From Polydrusus tereticollis (lineage: Eukaryota > Arthropoda > Insecta > Coleoptera > Curculionidae): a stretch of 64,000 nucleotides of DNA. The position numbers were made by a program, and so were the translations under genes. Location: assembly GCA_963920685.1 (NCBI GenBank), contig OY987336.1, positions 21,712,876-21,776,875 of the forward strand. Direction: 5' to 3'. Positions 19,987 through 32,412 of the stretch are shown piece by piece (the first letter of the stretch is position 1; each line of letters begins with the position of its first letter). The notes under the pieces are model-generated. The model worked only from the letters and a program-made list of their open reading frames with translations. It did no database searches and was not told the origin of the DNA.

Positions 19987-20999
19987 CAGTGGCTCACCAA
20001 AGGTACAATAACAGGTTGTTTTTACCTTTTTTTATTACAAAAAAAATTCTTACAAGTCAGTCCAGTAAATGCTGGAAATGCTGTCCCTGGGCCTCCATTC
20101 ACGGGCTTAAATCCGGAGAACGTGGGGGCCACTCAATACTTCCTCTCCTTCCAATCCATTGTCCTGGAAACGTTTGGTCCAAATAGGGAGGAACAGAGGA
20201 ACAAAGTGGGGTGGCGCACCGTCTTGCTGGAATATTAAGCAATTTTCCATGTACTGATCGTCATTCTCAATCATTTCTACTAACGCTGGATAAATGGCGT
20301 TTTGTAATAATTCCAGATACATTTCGCCTGTTAAATTGCCAGGTAAAAATGGGGCCTATTATACGGTTACCAAAAATGCCAGCCCAGTTTTTCGGGATGT
20401 TGCGTATGCACGTCACGAAATATTTTAGGATTTAAATCAGACCAATAACGACAGTTGTGACGATTCCCCGTACCGTTTAGGAAAAAAGAGCATTTGTCAG
20501 AGCAACATACGTTGAAAAGAAACTTCTGATCATTTATTGCCCGTTCACTTATAATTTCACAAAATTACAATCGCCTATTAAAATCGTCTTCGTTAAGTTC
20601 TTGTACCAGATGTATTTTGTAAGGATGAAACTTGTATTTTTTTATTATCGTTTGAATGCTGCTTCTTTTAACACCAGATGCTGTCGCCAACTTTCTTGTA
20701 CTCAGTGTGGGATCTTAAACAACATGTCCTAAAATCGCCACCTCTGTAGCTTTATTTACTACTGAATTTTCCACTTCACGTTTTTTGTCAGCTGCTGACC
20801 TCTTTTTGCACTAATTCCAAAATGTACTTTCGACGGACTCGATTTTGATGTTGATGGTTAAACAGTTGGGCAGTTCTATTAGCACATTCACTGTTCGCAA
20901 AAAATAATTAATTACACCAGCAAATGCTATTTATCGTTGTTATTTTTTGTAATAAAAAAGGTAAAAACAACCTGTTTTTGTACTTTTGGTAAGCCACTA
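19987..20999 (-). mobile_element. Mariner element B inside the MITE centre
   Basis: TA at 19985-19986 and 21000-21001. Ends CAGTGGCTCACCAAAGGTAC and, inverted, TAGTGGCTTACCAAAAGTAC, with AACAGGTTGTTTTTACC on both arms. About 1 kb. It carries the broken transposase below. Confidence 0.7.
20107..20900 (-). pseudogene. Mariner-like transposase remnant
   Basis: Minus strand, several frameshifts and stops. Recognisable pieces are WAGIFGNRIIGPIF (about 20370), MYLELLQNAIYPALVEMI (20322) and FQQDGAPPHF with the second catalytic aspartate (about 20210). The end of the catalytic region is out of frame. Helix-turn-helix remnants lie near 20620-20870. Close in sequence to element A's transposase (YLELLQDAIDPAL there). 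Inactive. Confidence 0.75.
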
Positions 21000-21838
21000 T
21001 ACAGGCTAGGTAGAGAGTAGCGATGTTAAACTCTGGAGTCATACTCTACATAAAAATACCTTTAAAACGAGGTCACTCGACCTCCCATTCCATTAACATT
21101 TTAGGGGTAGTTGTCGCCCCCGCTAGGGGTTTGACTTTCAGGGGGCGAAAATGCCAAAAACATGTTTTCCCGTTAAATCAAAAACCGACGGGTCCGAGCG
21201 GTTTTTCTTTTAACCTGAGGTGTTTTGTTTTGAAATGGCCACGCTGTATACAGGGTGTTAACTAATATCATGCAGATATTTCAGGGGTAATAGTACTCGT
21301 CAAAATTAGAAAAAAATGCAAATATATGCATGGTCTAAAACGCGTTACTTTCGTTATACAGGGTGGCAAAGTTTCAATTTTTTTCTCGTATTTTGCGTTT
21401 TCTCTCTTATATTCTGTGATAATTGTTTTAAATTTGGAACATCAACCATTTTTTAGAATCACTACAATAAAGTATCAAAATTGTCGGTCGCAGTATACAG
21501 GGTGTTACATTTTCTTGAATCGGCTACAATTTTATCTTTCAGAACTTTTTTTTGGAGCTCCCTGTATGAATTCCGGTATGAAATTTGAACTCTCTGTTCC
21601 TTTGTTTGGCGTTCTGGTCTCTTGCACTATTCTCGTATCTGTGACCGTTTTCGATTTATTTGCAAAAATAGCCATCGATGGAAATTAAGTGTAGGCGAAA
21701 TAGCGCAATAATAAATATGAGAAAAAAAATAGTAGGCTGGGATAGGCAATTGTTAATTCTGTTTACTGTCCTTCTGACATTTTGTAACAAATATTTTTTT
21801 TGTTTGACGTTTCCGGAGTTGTTTTGAACTGGTTAATG

Positions 21839-22923
21839 ATGGTTGAATTCACAAATCAAGAATTTGCAGAGATGCATTTAATCTATGGACTTGCCGATGG
21901 CAATTGTTATAAAGCCAGACGACTGTATGCACAAAGGTATCCAAATCTAGTATCCGAATACTGCCTGACCCACGGACATTCGCAAATCTACATAATCGAC
22001 TATGTGAAAATGGATCGTTCAAGAAATCCACTCATTTAGCAGGAGCAAACAGAACGGTTAGGACTCCTGAAGTCGAGGAAGCAGTCCTAAATGCAGCAGA
22101 AAATGATCCTGCTACTAGTACGAGAAAAATTGCCGCAACACTTAACATTTCGTTTGTGCTTGTCTGGAAAATTTTAATAGACAACTTAATGTATCCTTAC
22201 CACATCCAAAGGGTTCAAGCTCTTCTCCCACGTGACTTTCCACTACGTTTTAATTTTTGCCAATGGTTCCTACAGATGCTAGCCCAAAATCCGTTATTTG
22301 AAAACACGATTTTATTTAGCGATGAAGAAAATTTCTCAAGGAATGCCATAAACAATTTTCACAACAACCATTTTTGGGCAGAAGAGAATCCGCATTCGAT
22401 ACGCGAAAATAATTTCCAAGAACAGTTTTCAGTAAATGTGTGGGCCGGCATTTTTGTAGATTATTTGATAGGACCATTTTTCCTACCGGCAAGGCTAAAC
22501 GGACAATATTATCGTCAATTTCTTAAAGATGACGACCCAGGACTGCTAGAAGCGGTACCAATTCTTGTCAGAAACCGAATGTGGTTCATGCACGATGGTG
22601 CACCACCGCACTTCAGCATAGAGGTGAGAAACTTTCTCAATCAAATTTTTAACAACCGTTGTATAGGTCGAGGGGGACCTCAGCCATGGCCCCCTAGATC
22701 CCCAGACCTGAATAGCCTGGATTTCTTTTTCTGGGGACACCTGAAAGCATTAGTGTATCAGACTCCAGTCCAGACAGAAAAGGATTTAAGAAACAGAATA
22801 ATAGCTTCATGCGACATCATTCGCAATACCCCTGGAATATTTGGCAGAGTCCGTCAGTCCATGAGGCGAAGACTTGATTCGTGCATTTTAGCAAGAGGCG
22901 GACATTTTCAACAGTTTTTATAA
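21839..22923 (+). pseudogene. Mariner-like transposase of element C, one frameshift
   Basis: The N-terminal helix-turn-helix part (VEFTNQEFAEMHLIYGLADG, then RRLYAQRYPNL) loses frame near 21950 and continues in another frame (PDPRTFANLHNRLCENGSF, KIAATLNISFVLVWKIL) to a complete catalytic half. The catalytic aspartates are in LFSDEENF, MHDGAPPHF and SPDLNSLDFFFWG, with about 36 residues between the second and third. The C-terminus RGGHFQQFL and a stop at 22923 fit the family. One base change of frame separates it from being intact. Confidence 0.85.
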
Positions 22924-23206
22924 TTTTGTTTTATTTTTATTTGATTAACTAATGAATTTTTTGTTTTAATTTATTTTTAATTTGTAATGTTTTTATCTGA
23001 TTGTTGATAACCCTATCGGTTGATCTAAAATAAAAATGAAAATAATTACATTATACACATAGCGAACAACGGTTGTTAACTATATTCACTGCATGTTTAT
23101 TGCTTTGTCGTTTTTTTGTGTTTTTATGTGGACTTAAGTGTTGTAGTTTATCGGTGTTCGGTATTGGCGCGTTTGTTTTAAAGTGCTGTATCCGAACGTG
23201 TAAGTG
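22924..23206 (+). other. 3' region of element C
   Basis: AT-rich then mixed. No ORF with recognisable motifs. Ends at the direct repeat flanking the LINE insertion. Confidence 0.4.
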
Positions 23207-23287
23207 TTTTCGATAAGAACGACCGTCTAGTATCTTATACTGTGAAAAATGATAATTATTAATTCTCTCGGTTAAACCAGTAACTGT
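23207..23287. repeat. Left copy of about 80-bp direct repeat flanking LINE D
   Basis: From TTTTCGATAAGAACGACCGT to GGTTAAACCAGTAACTGT. The other copy is at 28370-28447, with about two substitutions and one 3-bp indel. It is interpreted as a very long target-site duplication. Confidence 0.75.
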
Positions 23288-23546
23288 GTGTGTGTGTGTG
23301 TGTATGTACGTTTTTGGCACTGGTTTAAACCAAATAGCCAGCTTTATCTTTCCTATGATGGAGTTACAGTTATTTGGACTTTTCTTCAATACTTAACCCT
23401 AAACAATTCTGATAAATTATTCACCCATTGATCTATCTTTATTACTACTCTAACTAATTCTAACCTCTAATTATTATTAATATGTCTTTTTTCTTTTTTT
23501 TTTTTTTTTTTTATTATACTTAGATAATTATATTTTTTTTTTCTCT

Positions 23547-23582
<36 letters not shown>

Positions 23583-23624
23583 AAATAATGACTAGATACT
23601 ATGTTATGATTACAATAATAAAAA

Positions 23625-26600
23625 TCAAAGCTTCAAATTAATTTTATTTATATGATCATATAATATCTTATAAATAGCGATATTCTCGGAAGCCAGAAGG
23701 TTTGATAAGTTTGTCGGGAGTGGGCTAAATTCCTTAAGTTTACTAAATAGTTCAGTATTTTGTTGTTGAAACATCTCACATTCAAGTATACAATGTTGTG
23801 GACTCCCCATCTCTCCACACTCACAGTTACTATTGATCTTATTCCCTATTTTACATTAGTAGGAAGGAACCAAAACATGTGATGTTCTGAGTCTACAAAT
23901 AGTTCGCACGAAATTTCTATTAGATACTGAGTGAAACCAAATATTTCGTTTACTTTCCTCCGATTGTAGTGACATGTAATAATTACCGGTTTGAGATATT
24001 TGTTGCAAAATAAACCAATCTGAGAATAATTTATTTTTAATCAATGGTAATAGATCGGTGTACGGAAGATAAATATTTTTAATGAGGCCATCGTCGACCG
24101 CCTGTTTTGCCAGTTTGTCGACTATTTCATTTGCGTTTATGCCTATATGGGCTTTTACCCAAACTAAATGAATATACTTTTGGCGGTCTTTAAGTAGTTT
24201 ATTTAAATGAATAATGTCGCAGATAATGTGATTTGTGTTATTTTTAAAATTGCTATACTTAATTTTTTCTAAAGCGCTTTTACAATCGGAGAAAATTACA
24301 AATTTATAGTTTGTCTCGAAATCCAGACAGTAACTCATGGCATCCCTAATAGCCCATAGTTCTGCTGAGTATATTGAAGTATATTTTGGTAGTTTAATTT
24401 TTTGTTGAACCTTAACATTTGAATGAAAGTATGCGCATCCCGTTTTTTTGTTGATTAAGGATCCATCCGTATAAATATGCTCATATCCTTGCCATTTTGT
24501 ATTTAACTTTTCTAAAAATCTGTATTTAACTTCTTCGGGCGACTCCAGATTGATATCATTTGATATTTGAACGTCAATTTCAATATCGTAATCTTCATAA
24601 TCAAGTGCAAAGCAAGGAAGAATTTGGGATTGATGGATTATATCTTTGACATTGGTTAGCCACATGTAGCTTTGGACCAAATTTGGAATTTTACTTTTAT
24701 GAATCCAATACTTGTCTGTAAGAACGAGAACGGTAAGGTTAGATATCTTTGTGATTAAAGGACTACTTCTTGCAAAGAGTTTAAGGAGATATTTGTCGCT
24801 TATAAAATTTCGTCTGAGCTCCAGGGGTGGTTCCAGAGTTTCCATTTCCATTGCGTTTATCGGAGTACTTCTCAGGTATCCTATACAGAATCTCAGGCAT
24901 TTGTTTTTAATAGTGTCCAATTTTTTTTGATGCGTATTCGCTGCTGATCCATACAAGATACTTCCATAATCAAAGATGGACTTAATGAGGGACTTGTAGA
25001 ATAATAGGCTAATATTTGGGTCAGCTCCCCATTTCTGATGGCTGAAGGCTCGTAAAATATTTAATCCATTTTCTGTTCTTTTGGTTTTATTATTTATTTC
25101 TTCTTTCCACAGCAATTTTTTATCCAATATTACACCTAGGTATCTAACACTAGTTCTGTAGGAAATGTTCATATCGTTCATGTTGATCGTGTTAGGTGGT
25201 GAAAATCGTTTTCTCGTAAAGGTACATAGAACTGATTTTTCTGGGGCTTTGGTTAAGGAGTTTTGGTTAAACCACTTCCCAACTTCTACAAATTTATCAT
25301 TCAATCTACTATTGCATATATCTATGTCTTTATCTGTATTAAATATACAGACGTCATCCGCAAATTGTAAAATTTTTGTGTTTCCATTAAAAAGTTGTTC
25401 CAAATCATATGTGTATATTATGTACAATAATGGGCTAAGGATACTACCTTGTGCCAAACCTTGGCTTGTTTGGCGGGACGAGGATAGTCCATTGAAAGCT
25501 TTAACGTTCAACTGTCTACAGTTGTATATCATCGAGATGTTATATATTATTTGTTCTGGAATGTTCAATTGTCTCATCTTTTCCCAAAGAATATCCAATT
25601 GGACATTGTCGTATGCTCCCTGTACATCCAGAAAAAGCGCTGACATTGATTTATTTTCAGTGAAATTAAGTTGGATATCAGTAACCAAATTGGCAAGGAC
25701 ATCCTGTGTGCTATGTTTTTTCCTGAAAGCGAATTGTGTTGATGGCCATTTTTTGTTCTTTTCCAGCCAGTACTCTGGTCTGTTTTTAATTAATCTTTCA
25801 TAAGTCTTTAGTATGCATGATGCTAGCGAAATTGGGCGGTAAGCAGTTGCCATATTAGGTTGTTTCCCTGGTTTTAATATTGGAACAACTAGGTACTCTG
25901 TCCAATCTTTTGGGATTTCATGGGAATTATTAAATATGTTGTTAAAAATTGTTAGTAAATTCTTTTTGACTGAGTCTGGCATGTGAGATAGCATTGAATA
26001 TTGGATGTAGTCTTTCCCAGGAGCTGATGAATTGTTTTGTTTTATGCATCTTGTAAATTCGATGAAGGAAAACGGTGACACTAAACTTGCATTTCCATTA
26101 TTAATGTTGTTATCTTGATGTTTAAAATTGAGATTGACGGTAGGAGGTGACAGTCGTGTATGAAATTCAGTAACCCAATCTGAGTTAATATCTACATAAT
26201 GTGTGTTCTGTTGCTTTCTGTTTTTAAAATTATTTAATTTTGTCCAAATTGATTTGATTCTTACATTTTTATTTAAAGAGGAACAATAATTACGCCAGGC
26301 TTCCCTTTTACTCTGTTTTATGATTTTCTTTGCATCAGCATCTGCTTTTTTGTAGGACAGAAGATTCCTTAACGTTGGATTTTGTTTGTACTCGAGATAC
26401 TTTTCTTTACGTGACAAAACTACCCTATTGCAATTTTCGTTCCACCAAGATTTGCCTTTACTTTTTTTTTAATGATTTTTTTTGTACATTGGAATTGATT
26501 TAACTAAAGAGGTATTTAATGCTTTTATAAAATCGTTATAATTATTAGTTTTAAAATTTTCTCCATTATTCAAACATTCTAGATAAAATAAGTTCCAATC

Positions 26601-27322
26601 GGCCTGTTTTGTGTTCCATTTTTTGCTATTTTCAAAAGTCAATTCCTTAGGTTTTAATTCGCATGAAATAATGATAGGCACATGATCAGATCCGTAGGTA
26701 TCACACAAAACAGACCAATCTAGAAGATGTTGTAAACACTGAGAGGATAAGGTAAGATCAATAGCACTGTTTCGATTATCGTATCTATCAATATAGGTTG
26801 GCGATCCATCATTTAGAAAAATAATTTGATTGTTTTCAAATGAATCAATTAGGTTGTTTCCGGCGACATTATTTCTATCACAGCCCCAAGCTAGGTGGTG
26901 TGCATTTAAATCTCCTCCTACGATGAAGGGTTTTTTTTTATATTTGTGAAAAAATTATCCCACGTATTAGTTGAAATATATGTTTGAGGTTTAATGTAGA
27001 GAGATATCAGGGATATACACTTTCCATTAATTAACGGTATTTCGATACCCATATAACAAATATTGTTTATGAGTGGATAATTTATAAGTTTGTACGGTAT
27101 CTTTGTTTTGACTAAGACTGCCACTCCACCACCATGGCCTTGTTGACGGTCATTTCTTTCAATATTATATCCAGAAAATGAGATATATTTTTCCGGTTTA
27201 AACCAGGTCTCGCTTAGAAGAGCAATATCTATTGTTTCGTCAGCTAGCAGCTGTTCAAGATTTTCCTTGTTGGAAATTGCCGACCGGCAATTCCATTGGC
27301 ATATTTTTAAATTACTTTCCAT
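23625..27322 (-). pseudogene. LINE D ORF2: endonuclease, RT, RNase H, zinc knuckle
   Basis: Starts at the ATG at 27322. The APE-type endonuclease begins LKICQWNCRSAISNK, with LLSETWF and GHGGGVAVLV, and is thrown out of frame at a T-run near 26930. It resumes with DTYGSDHVPIIIS (26708). The main piece, 26417-23856 (853 codons), has RT motifs APGKDYIQ, AYRPISL, FRKKHSTQDVL, LDVQGAYDNV and the catalytic FADDVCIF (about residue 355), then RNase H: YTDGSLIN, AELWAI, FSDCKSAL and VKAHIGINANEIVDKLA. An in-frame TAA at 23853 precedes a Cys/His cluster (CECGEMGSPQHCILEC). RNase H plus this knuckle fits the I or a related clade. Few lesions, so relatively young. Confidence 0.88.
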
Positions 27323-27406
27323 TTTTTTTTCCTACTTTTACTTTAGCTTTTTCCTTTTTTTTTTTAACTTTTTTAACTTTTTAACTTTTTTACTTTTTTC
27401 TTTTAC

Positions 27407-28355
27407 TTATTTGTTATTAATCTGTATTTTTGTTTTAACTAAATCTATTAAATCTCTTTTATTAATATCAGACAGGTTATTTTCTTTTAAATTATTTATT
27501 ATAGATAGTACCGTATCAATAATTAAATTTTCGTTAATACTATTTTGTTCATTTGGAGAAACCATCTTTAATTTCGAATTTTCCTGTATGCTAGCTTGGT
27601 ATACAGGATCTTGTAATAAATTGCTACTTGTTTGACTGTGTCTAAATTGAGAAAGAATTTCATTATGTTCCATAAACTCTTGTCTTGGCGACGAAGGTCT
27701 ATTTCTTTTTTGAGGGGATTTGAAAATTGTTGTACGTGTGATGGTCTAGTGATTTGAGTCAGCTGTGAAGTACTTTAAGTTTTATTTAAAATTTTTTCAA
27801 GATCCTGTAGGTCAATTTCGGGTTGACCTGCCAGTATCGAAGCGTATGTATTTTTAGGGACATTTTTGTCTGCTTCTTTAAAGGATACATTTTTATGAGA
27901 CATAACCTCTTTAATTTGTTTCTGACGTTTGAATTCCGGACAAACATTTAATTGATTTGTAAAATGGTTGCCTTTGCAATGAACGCAAAACGGTATGTTT
28001 TCTTTATCGCAATTTTCTGATTTGTGATTTTCAAAGCATTTAAGACATCTGGATTTTGCTTTACATTGTTTTCCCAAATGTCCATAGCGCCAGCAATTAT
28101 CACATATTACCACCTTCTGAACGTAAGGGACTACTTCCCGCAACACATGGTTTATTGCTATATATTTGGGGAGAAATTGGGTTCTAAATGTAACCAGTAC
28201 GCATTTTGATTTTATTAATTTGGTTTTTTGATCTTTTCCATCATTTACTTTTTTTAAAAGCCTTTTTACCGACTCGACTATGAAGTTACAGTGCATATCG
28301 AAAGGAGCTATTTTATTTTTGAGTTCATCCTCTTCCAAATGTTCATCGATACCAT
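27407..28355 (-). pseudogene. LINE D ORF1 (gag-like) with three zinc knuckles
   Basis: The 28338-27775 piece holds an RRM-like or LINE gag fold region (LIKSKCVLVTFRTQFLPKYI) and Cys-rich knuckles CDNCWRYGHLGKQC, CLKCFENHKSENC and CVHCKGNHF. It ends at a stop after LEKILNKT. A further piece at 27673-27407 (EHNEILSQFRHSQTSSNLL) is probably the ORF1 C-terminus after a stop or shift. The N-terminus is missing because the element is 5' truncated. ORF1 proteins bind the element's RNA. Confidence 0.82.
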
Positions 28356-28369
28356 AATTTTTTTTTTTT

Positions 28370-28447
28370 TTTTCGATAAGAACGGCCGTCTAGTATCTTA
28401 TACTGTGAAAAATGATAATTAATTCTCTTGGTTAAACCAGTAACTGT
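28370..28447. repeat. Right copy of about 80-bp direct repeat flanking LINE D
   Basis: Same sequence as 23207-23287 with small changes. It follows directly on the truncated 5' end of LINE D. Confidence 0.75.
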
Positions 28448-28630
28448 TAATAAAAAAAGGGGATTAATATCTTATCTCTAAGCGAAAAAAAAAGGACATT
28501 TATTTATAAATAAAATATCTTGCTGTGTCATTAAACTTATTTTGATGTGGTATTGTGTGCATTCTTTCATCTTCTGGGGAATTCCCTTTGAGAGAGTTCT
28601 AGCATAGTCCCTACTGATAATTCAGAATTA

Positions 28631-30177
28631 TTGCTTTTTTCTGTAACCTTCAATATGTCTTATCAAATCTGCTCCAAATGTACTAAGAATTGCATTTTTA
28701 AGACAAGGCCTAAAGAAAATGAACTCTTTGGGGCGTTGTGTGACTGTTGTAAGCCGATTTTTTGCAAGGAGTGCGCCGAGATTACTACAACTGAGGCTCA
28801 CGCTGTTGCCTTAGCTCAGCGAAGTTTAATATTTTACTGCGTAGACTGCAAGCGCTGTTTGAGAGAACTGCCAAAAATGAGAAAATTTATTGAGCATTAT
28901 GAAAAGGCCAAAGCTGAAGCAAAAGGTAAAGAGAAGACAATTGAAAAACAGGATAGGGAATTTCAGCTGGAAGCATTTTGAGCTGGAAAGATCTAAACTT
29001 TTAGCAGAGATCAAGGAAAAAGATGAGCATATTGATGGGCTAAAAGGCAGGAAAACAAATTTAAAAGATTCAGTGGTTGGCACTGAAGTCGTTTCTGTAA
29101 GTGCAATCGATGAACAAAAGAAGGAAATATGTAATCTAAATAAACAAATCCTACAATTTGTAGATAAAAATAGAAACCTTGCCAAACAATGTGAGAAGTT
29201 GGAAGAGGATTCTAAAAGGATAGTTGCGGAAATCAATAGCCTTAACGAACTGAAGTCAAGAATGCTAATAAGTATTGAAACCTTAACGAAGGATAATGAG
29301 GTCTATGGGAATGACTTCAAAAGGATAAATAACGAGCTACTTGATGAAAAAGAAAGATTTAAAGTCTTCAAGAATGCTGTCTGCGGTGACATTAAAATTG
29401 AAATTAAAGCCAAAGAAGTAAGCAGCTGTAACGAAAAACCTGCATGATGAGTCTGAGAATGTTAAACCTGCGAGGGTGAAAATGAACCAAAGATCTTTTA
29501 GGATGTTGGTTTTAACAGATGATTTTGGAAGAAAATTGTATAAACCTTTGCAACGTATTTTGGGACACCACTGTAAACTTCAATTGTTCTGCAAGCCATT
29601 TGCAAAATTCGCAGAAGTAGTGTCTACTATAGACTGTTTTGTTGGGGACTTTACATCTTCAGATTATGTAGTAATTTTATCAGGTACAAGTGACTCTAAC
29701 ATTCACCGTAATGATATTACTCACTTAGCAAATAAATGTTTTTATACTAATCTAATTTTTTGCACCATACCGATTTTGCATTAGACAACAGAGATAGACT
29801 ATAGGATTGAAACGGTAATCGACAAAATCTATAATACTGTGTCTAGATTAATGATGTTTTCTATCAACGTTGATCTCTTGGATCTTCGTAATAAGTTCAC
29901 TGTTAGAGATTATATTAGAAATAGTTACTATTTGAGTCGTGTGGGTCTTCATAGATTATCAAACTGTTTGAGGGATGCCATTATTAATTTTGAGGTCAAA
30001 CCAAGGTTAACCAATTTGAAACAAATAGATTCTAGTATTTCAATTAATAGTATCAGGGATTATCAAAGAGCCGAGGTTCATGATCTGGAAATCGTGAGTG
30101 ACTTAGCTGAGGTCACTACTTCAGTACAAAATAATTCTTTTTTGGAGTGCACAATGCAGCCTCCAATATTACCTTAA
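28631..30177 (+). pseudogene. LINE E ORF1: Cys-rich finger, coiled coil, SGNH-like domain
   Basis: 28631-28981 has a PHD/zf-like array of paired cysteines (CSKCTKNC, CDCC, CKECAE, CVDCKRC); the start is more likely the Met at 28655. After a frameshift, 28890-29447 is a long charged coiled coil (LERSKLLAEIKEKDEHIDGL..., CEKLEEDSKRIVAEINSL). 29476-29784 resembles the SGNH hydrolase-like domain found in ORF1 of CR1-type LINEs (VLTDDFGRKLYKPLQRILG, CKPFAKFAEVV, VVILSGTSDSN). 29839-30177 continues the C-terminal part. At least three breaks in frame. The protein would bind LINE RNA; this copy is dead. Confidence 0.75.
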
Positions 30178-30889
30178 TGTTTTTAAATGTTCAATCTGTT
30201 AGATCAAAAGTTGATGAACTTACGGCTCTAATACACGAGTTAAAATATCCGAACATGGTGCTTCTATCCGAGCATTGGCTAAAACCGGGTGAAATGCTTT
30301 TTGTACCTGATTATAGAGTTATTGATATTTATTGTAGATCTCGCTTTCGGCATGGGGGTACCATAATTATGATTCAGGAGAAATTCTTAGAAGTGTATGC
30401 ATTCAGTAAAATTGAAAAGTTTGATTATTTATTGGAAGAAAAAGCCTCTGAATTTTCATTGGTCTATTGTTCTAGTTTTAATATTTATGTTTCATGTGTC
30501 TATAGATCGCCATCTAGCAACGTAAATAGTTTTCTGTTTAAACTTGAGGTCATTTTATCTGGTCTTTCTGTAAACGCAAATATTGTATTGTGTGGCGATC
30601 TAAATAAAAATTTTTTGAACGACACTGATCCCGAAACCCAATCGCTCAGCAGTCTTTTAAATTCTTTTAATGTGAATTGTTTTGTGACTCAACCAAGAAG
30701 AATTGCCTTGCACTCTGCTTCGCTGCTTGACTATATGTGCTCCAATATTAATGAAAGTAGAGTGCAATGTGAAGTGTTTAACGCTGGGCTGTCGGATCAC
30801 GAGGCAAGAAGTATGAGGGCTTTCTATTGTTAACAAAAAAAAAACGAGGGCGAATTATAATAAGTTCTTACACTTCACTTCATTTTAAA

Positions 30890-32219
30890 GGGTAGTCATT
30901 GAGTTGGATCAAAGTGATCCTTTACTCTTGTTTTTCTTAGAGATATCTATTTGATTACAATGGTTGGAATTTTGTGATTTTTTGGTTACATATTTTGATT
31001 GGTGAGAAAAATATTTATTTATAGAATCCTTACTACAGCGGTCGCTGTCAGGGTGGGAGCCAATCTTTCGGGTATTTGTACTTGTTTCTATCTGCAGATC
31101 TTATGTGTGACTCGGTAATTAGTCTGTTTGTCGAGTTTTCGGCGCGCTTATGGTATTGGGTAATTATTTTATTAAAGAATTCTTTTATTGTTTCCATTCT
31201 TAGGTCTAAATGCAACAAGTTCGTTGGAAAATATCTCGGCATGTTTGTTATTATTTTTAGTGCTTTATTCTGCGCTCTTTGTATCTTGAGTTGATTTGTC
31301 TTACTTACGGTACACCAAGCTGGTATACCGTAAGTAAGTACAGGTCTCACTATTGTTTTATATAAGGTAACTTTTGTTCTCAGACCAATTCCGCTATTTT
31401 TATTTATTAGAGGGTAGATGGCGAATAATTGCTTTTGCGCTTTTCGCATTCTATCACTTGCATTGCTTTCCCAGGTCATTTTCTTATCAAAAATTATACC
31501 CAGATACTTGATTTGAGGTGACCATGATATTGATCTATCCATAACTTTTACTGTTGTTTCTGGGAGCTTTAATCTGGCTTTTGAAAAGAAAATGGCCTGG
31601 GTTTTATCCGCGTTGAGGCGGAGCTTCCAAGAGTCCAACCATCTCTGAAGGAGAGCTATATGGCGCTGAAGCCTTGAAACTACAATCCGGGGCGTTCCTG
31701 AGGTGGCGGTAATCGCAGTATCGTCTGCAAACAGATATAATTCTGTTTGCGGGTGCGTTGGTATATCACTAGTGTATATATTGTACAAAATTGCAGCTAG
31801 CGGGGACCCTTGAGGGACTCCCGCTTTTATTTGGATTACTCCTGATAACATGTCTTCAGGCGATACCACGCAAGTCCTGTCCTTAAGAAATGAGATTATA
31901 GTATGAATTAAAACGTTTGGCATACCTACTCTTATTAGCTTAAGTATTAGACCATTGTGCCAGACCTTATCGAATGCCTTAGAAACGTCAAAAAAGACTG
32001 CTCCTGTTGACAGGTGTCTATTAAACCCTCTTAATATGTTGGTTGTCAACCGTGTTGCTTGGCGCACCGTGCAATGATCAGCTCGAAATCCGAACTGTTC
32101 CAGTGGTAAAATATCATTGTTTAGTACAAAATCGGAGATATAAGTTCTTACAACTCTGCACTGAAGTTGATAAGTTGATTGGCCAGGAGTTTTTCTCTCT
32201 CCGGATCCCCTGCATGATT
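30890..32219 (-). mobile_element. 5'-truncated Jockey-like LINE inserted in LINE E
   Basis: The 11-bp TTCATTTTAAA at 30879-30889 is repeated at 32220-32230, a typical LINE target duplication. Removing the insert joins LINE E in frame (YTSLHFK|LSKAFNTAF). No poly(A) is visible at the 3' end. Confidence 0.88.
31048..32067 (-). pseudogene. Jockey-like reverse transcriptase, C-terminal 339 codons
   Basis: Contains RT motifs FFDVSKAFDKVWHNGLI, AGVPQGSPLAAILYNIY and catalytic LFADDTAI, then the thumb (YLGIIFDKKMTW, PVLTYGIPAWCT, QRAQNKALKIITNMPRYF), ending DWLPP. This arrangement is characteristic of Jockey-clade LINEs. The open stretch is long and uninterrupted, but the endonuclease and N-terminal RT are lost or only partly present upstream of 32067 (remnants such as a QFGFRADHCTV-like block, out of frame). 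Inactive because truncated. Confidence 0.88.
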
Positions 32220-32412
32220 TTCATTTTAAACTCTCAAAAGCTTTTAATACAGCCTTTCCCATGCGATCTCTAAAGGTCAAGACTAAAAAGTCATGGGTAT
32301 CTAAAGGTATTGGAATTTCTGCTAAAAATATGCGATGTCTGCATTACTTGCGGAAATACTTTATTAACAATGACCATTTTATGCTTTATTTTAATAAATA
32401 TAGAGCAGTGTA

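Larger units (their letters stand above)
19914..21246. mobile_element. Mariner-derived foldback MITE, left end truncated
   Basis: Right end CCACGCTG followed by TA. The inner 85 bases of each arm (left from about 19914, right 21000-21075) are inverted copies: TTTAAAGGTATTT, AGAGTTTAACATCGCTACT and CTACCTAGCCT. The rest of the right arm (21075-21246) resembles the right end of element A (CACTCGACC, CCCCCGC, CGACGGGTC). The matching left arm is missing. A second element is inserted exactly at the centre of the palindrome. Confidence 0.6.
23288..28369 (-). mobile_element. LINE D (I-like non-LTR retrotransposon), 5' truncated
   Basis: Minus-strand element with gag-like ORF1, endonuclease, reverse transcriptase, RNase H and a zinc-knuckle end, in that order. 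The 3' tail ends in a CA-rich simple repeat (23288-23305). Long T-runs (23490-23580 on the plus strand) lie in the 3' untranslated part. The 5' end is inside ORF1, next to a T-run at 28359-28373. It is flanked by the 80-bp direct repeats. Confidence 0.85.
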
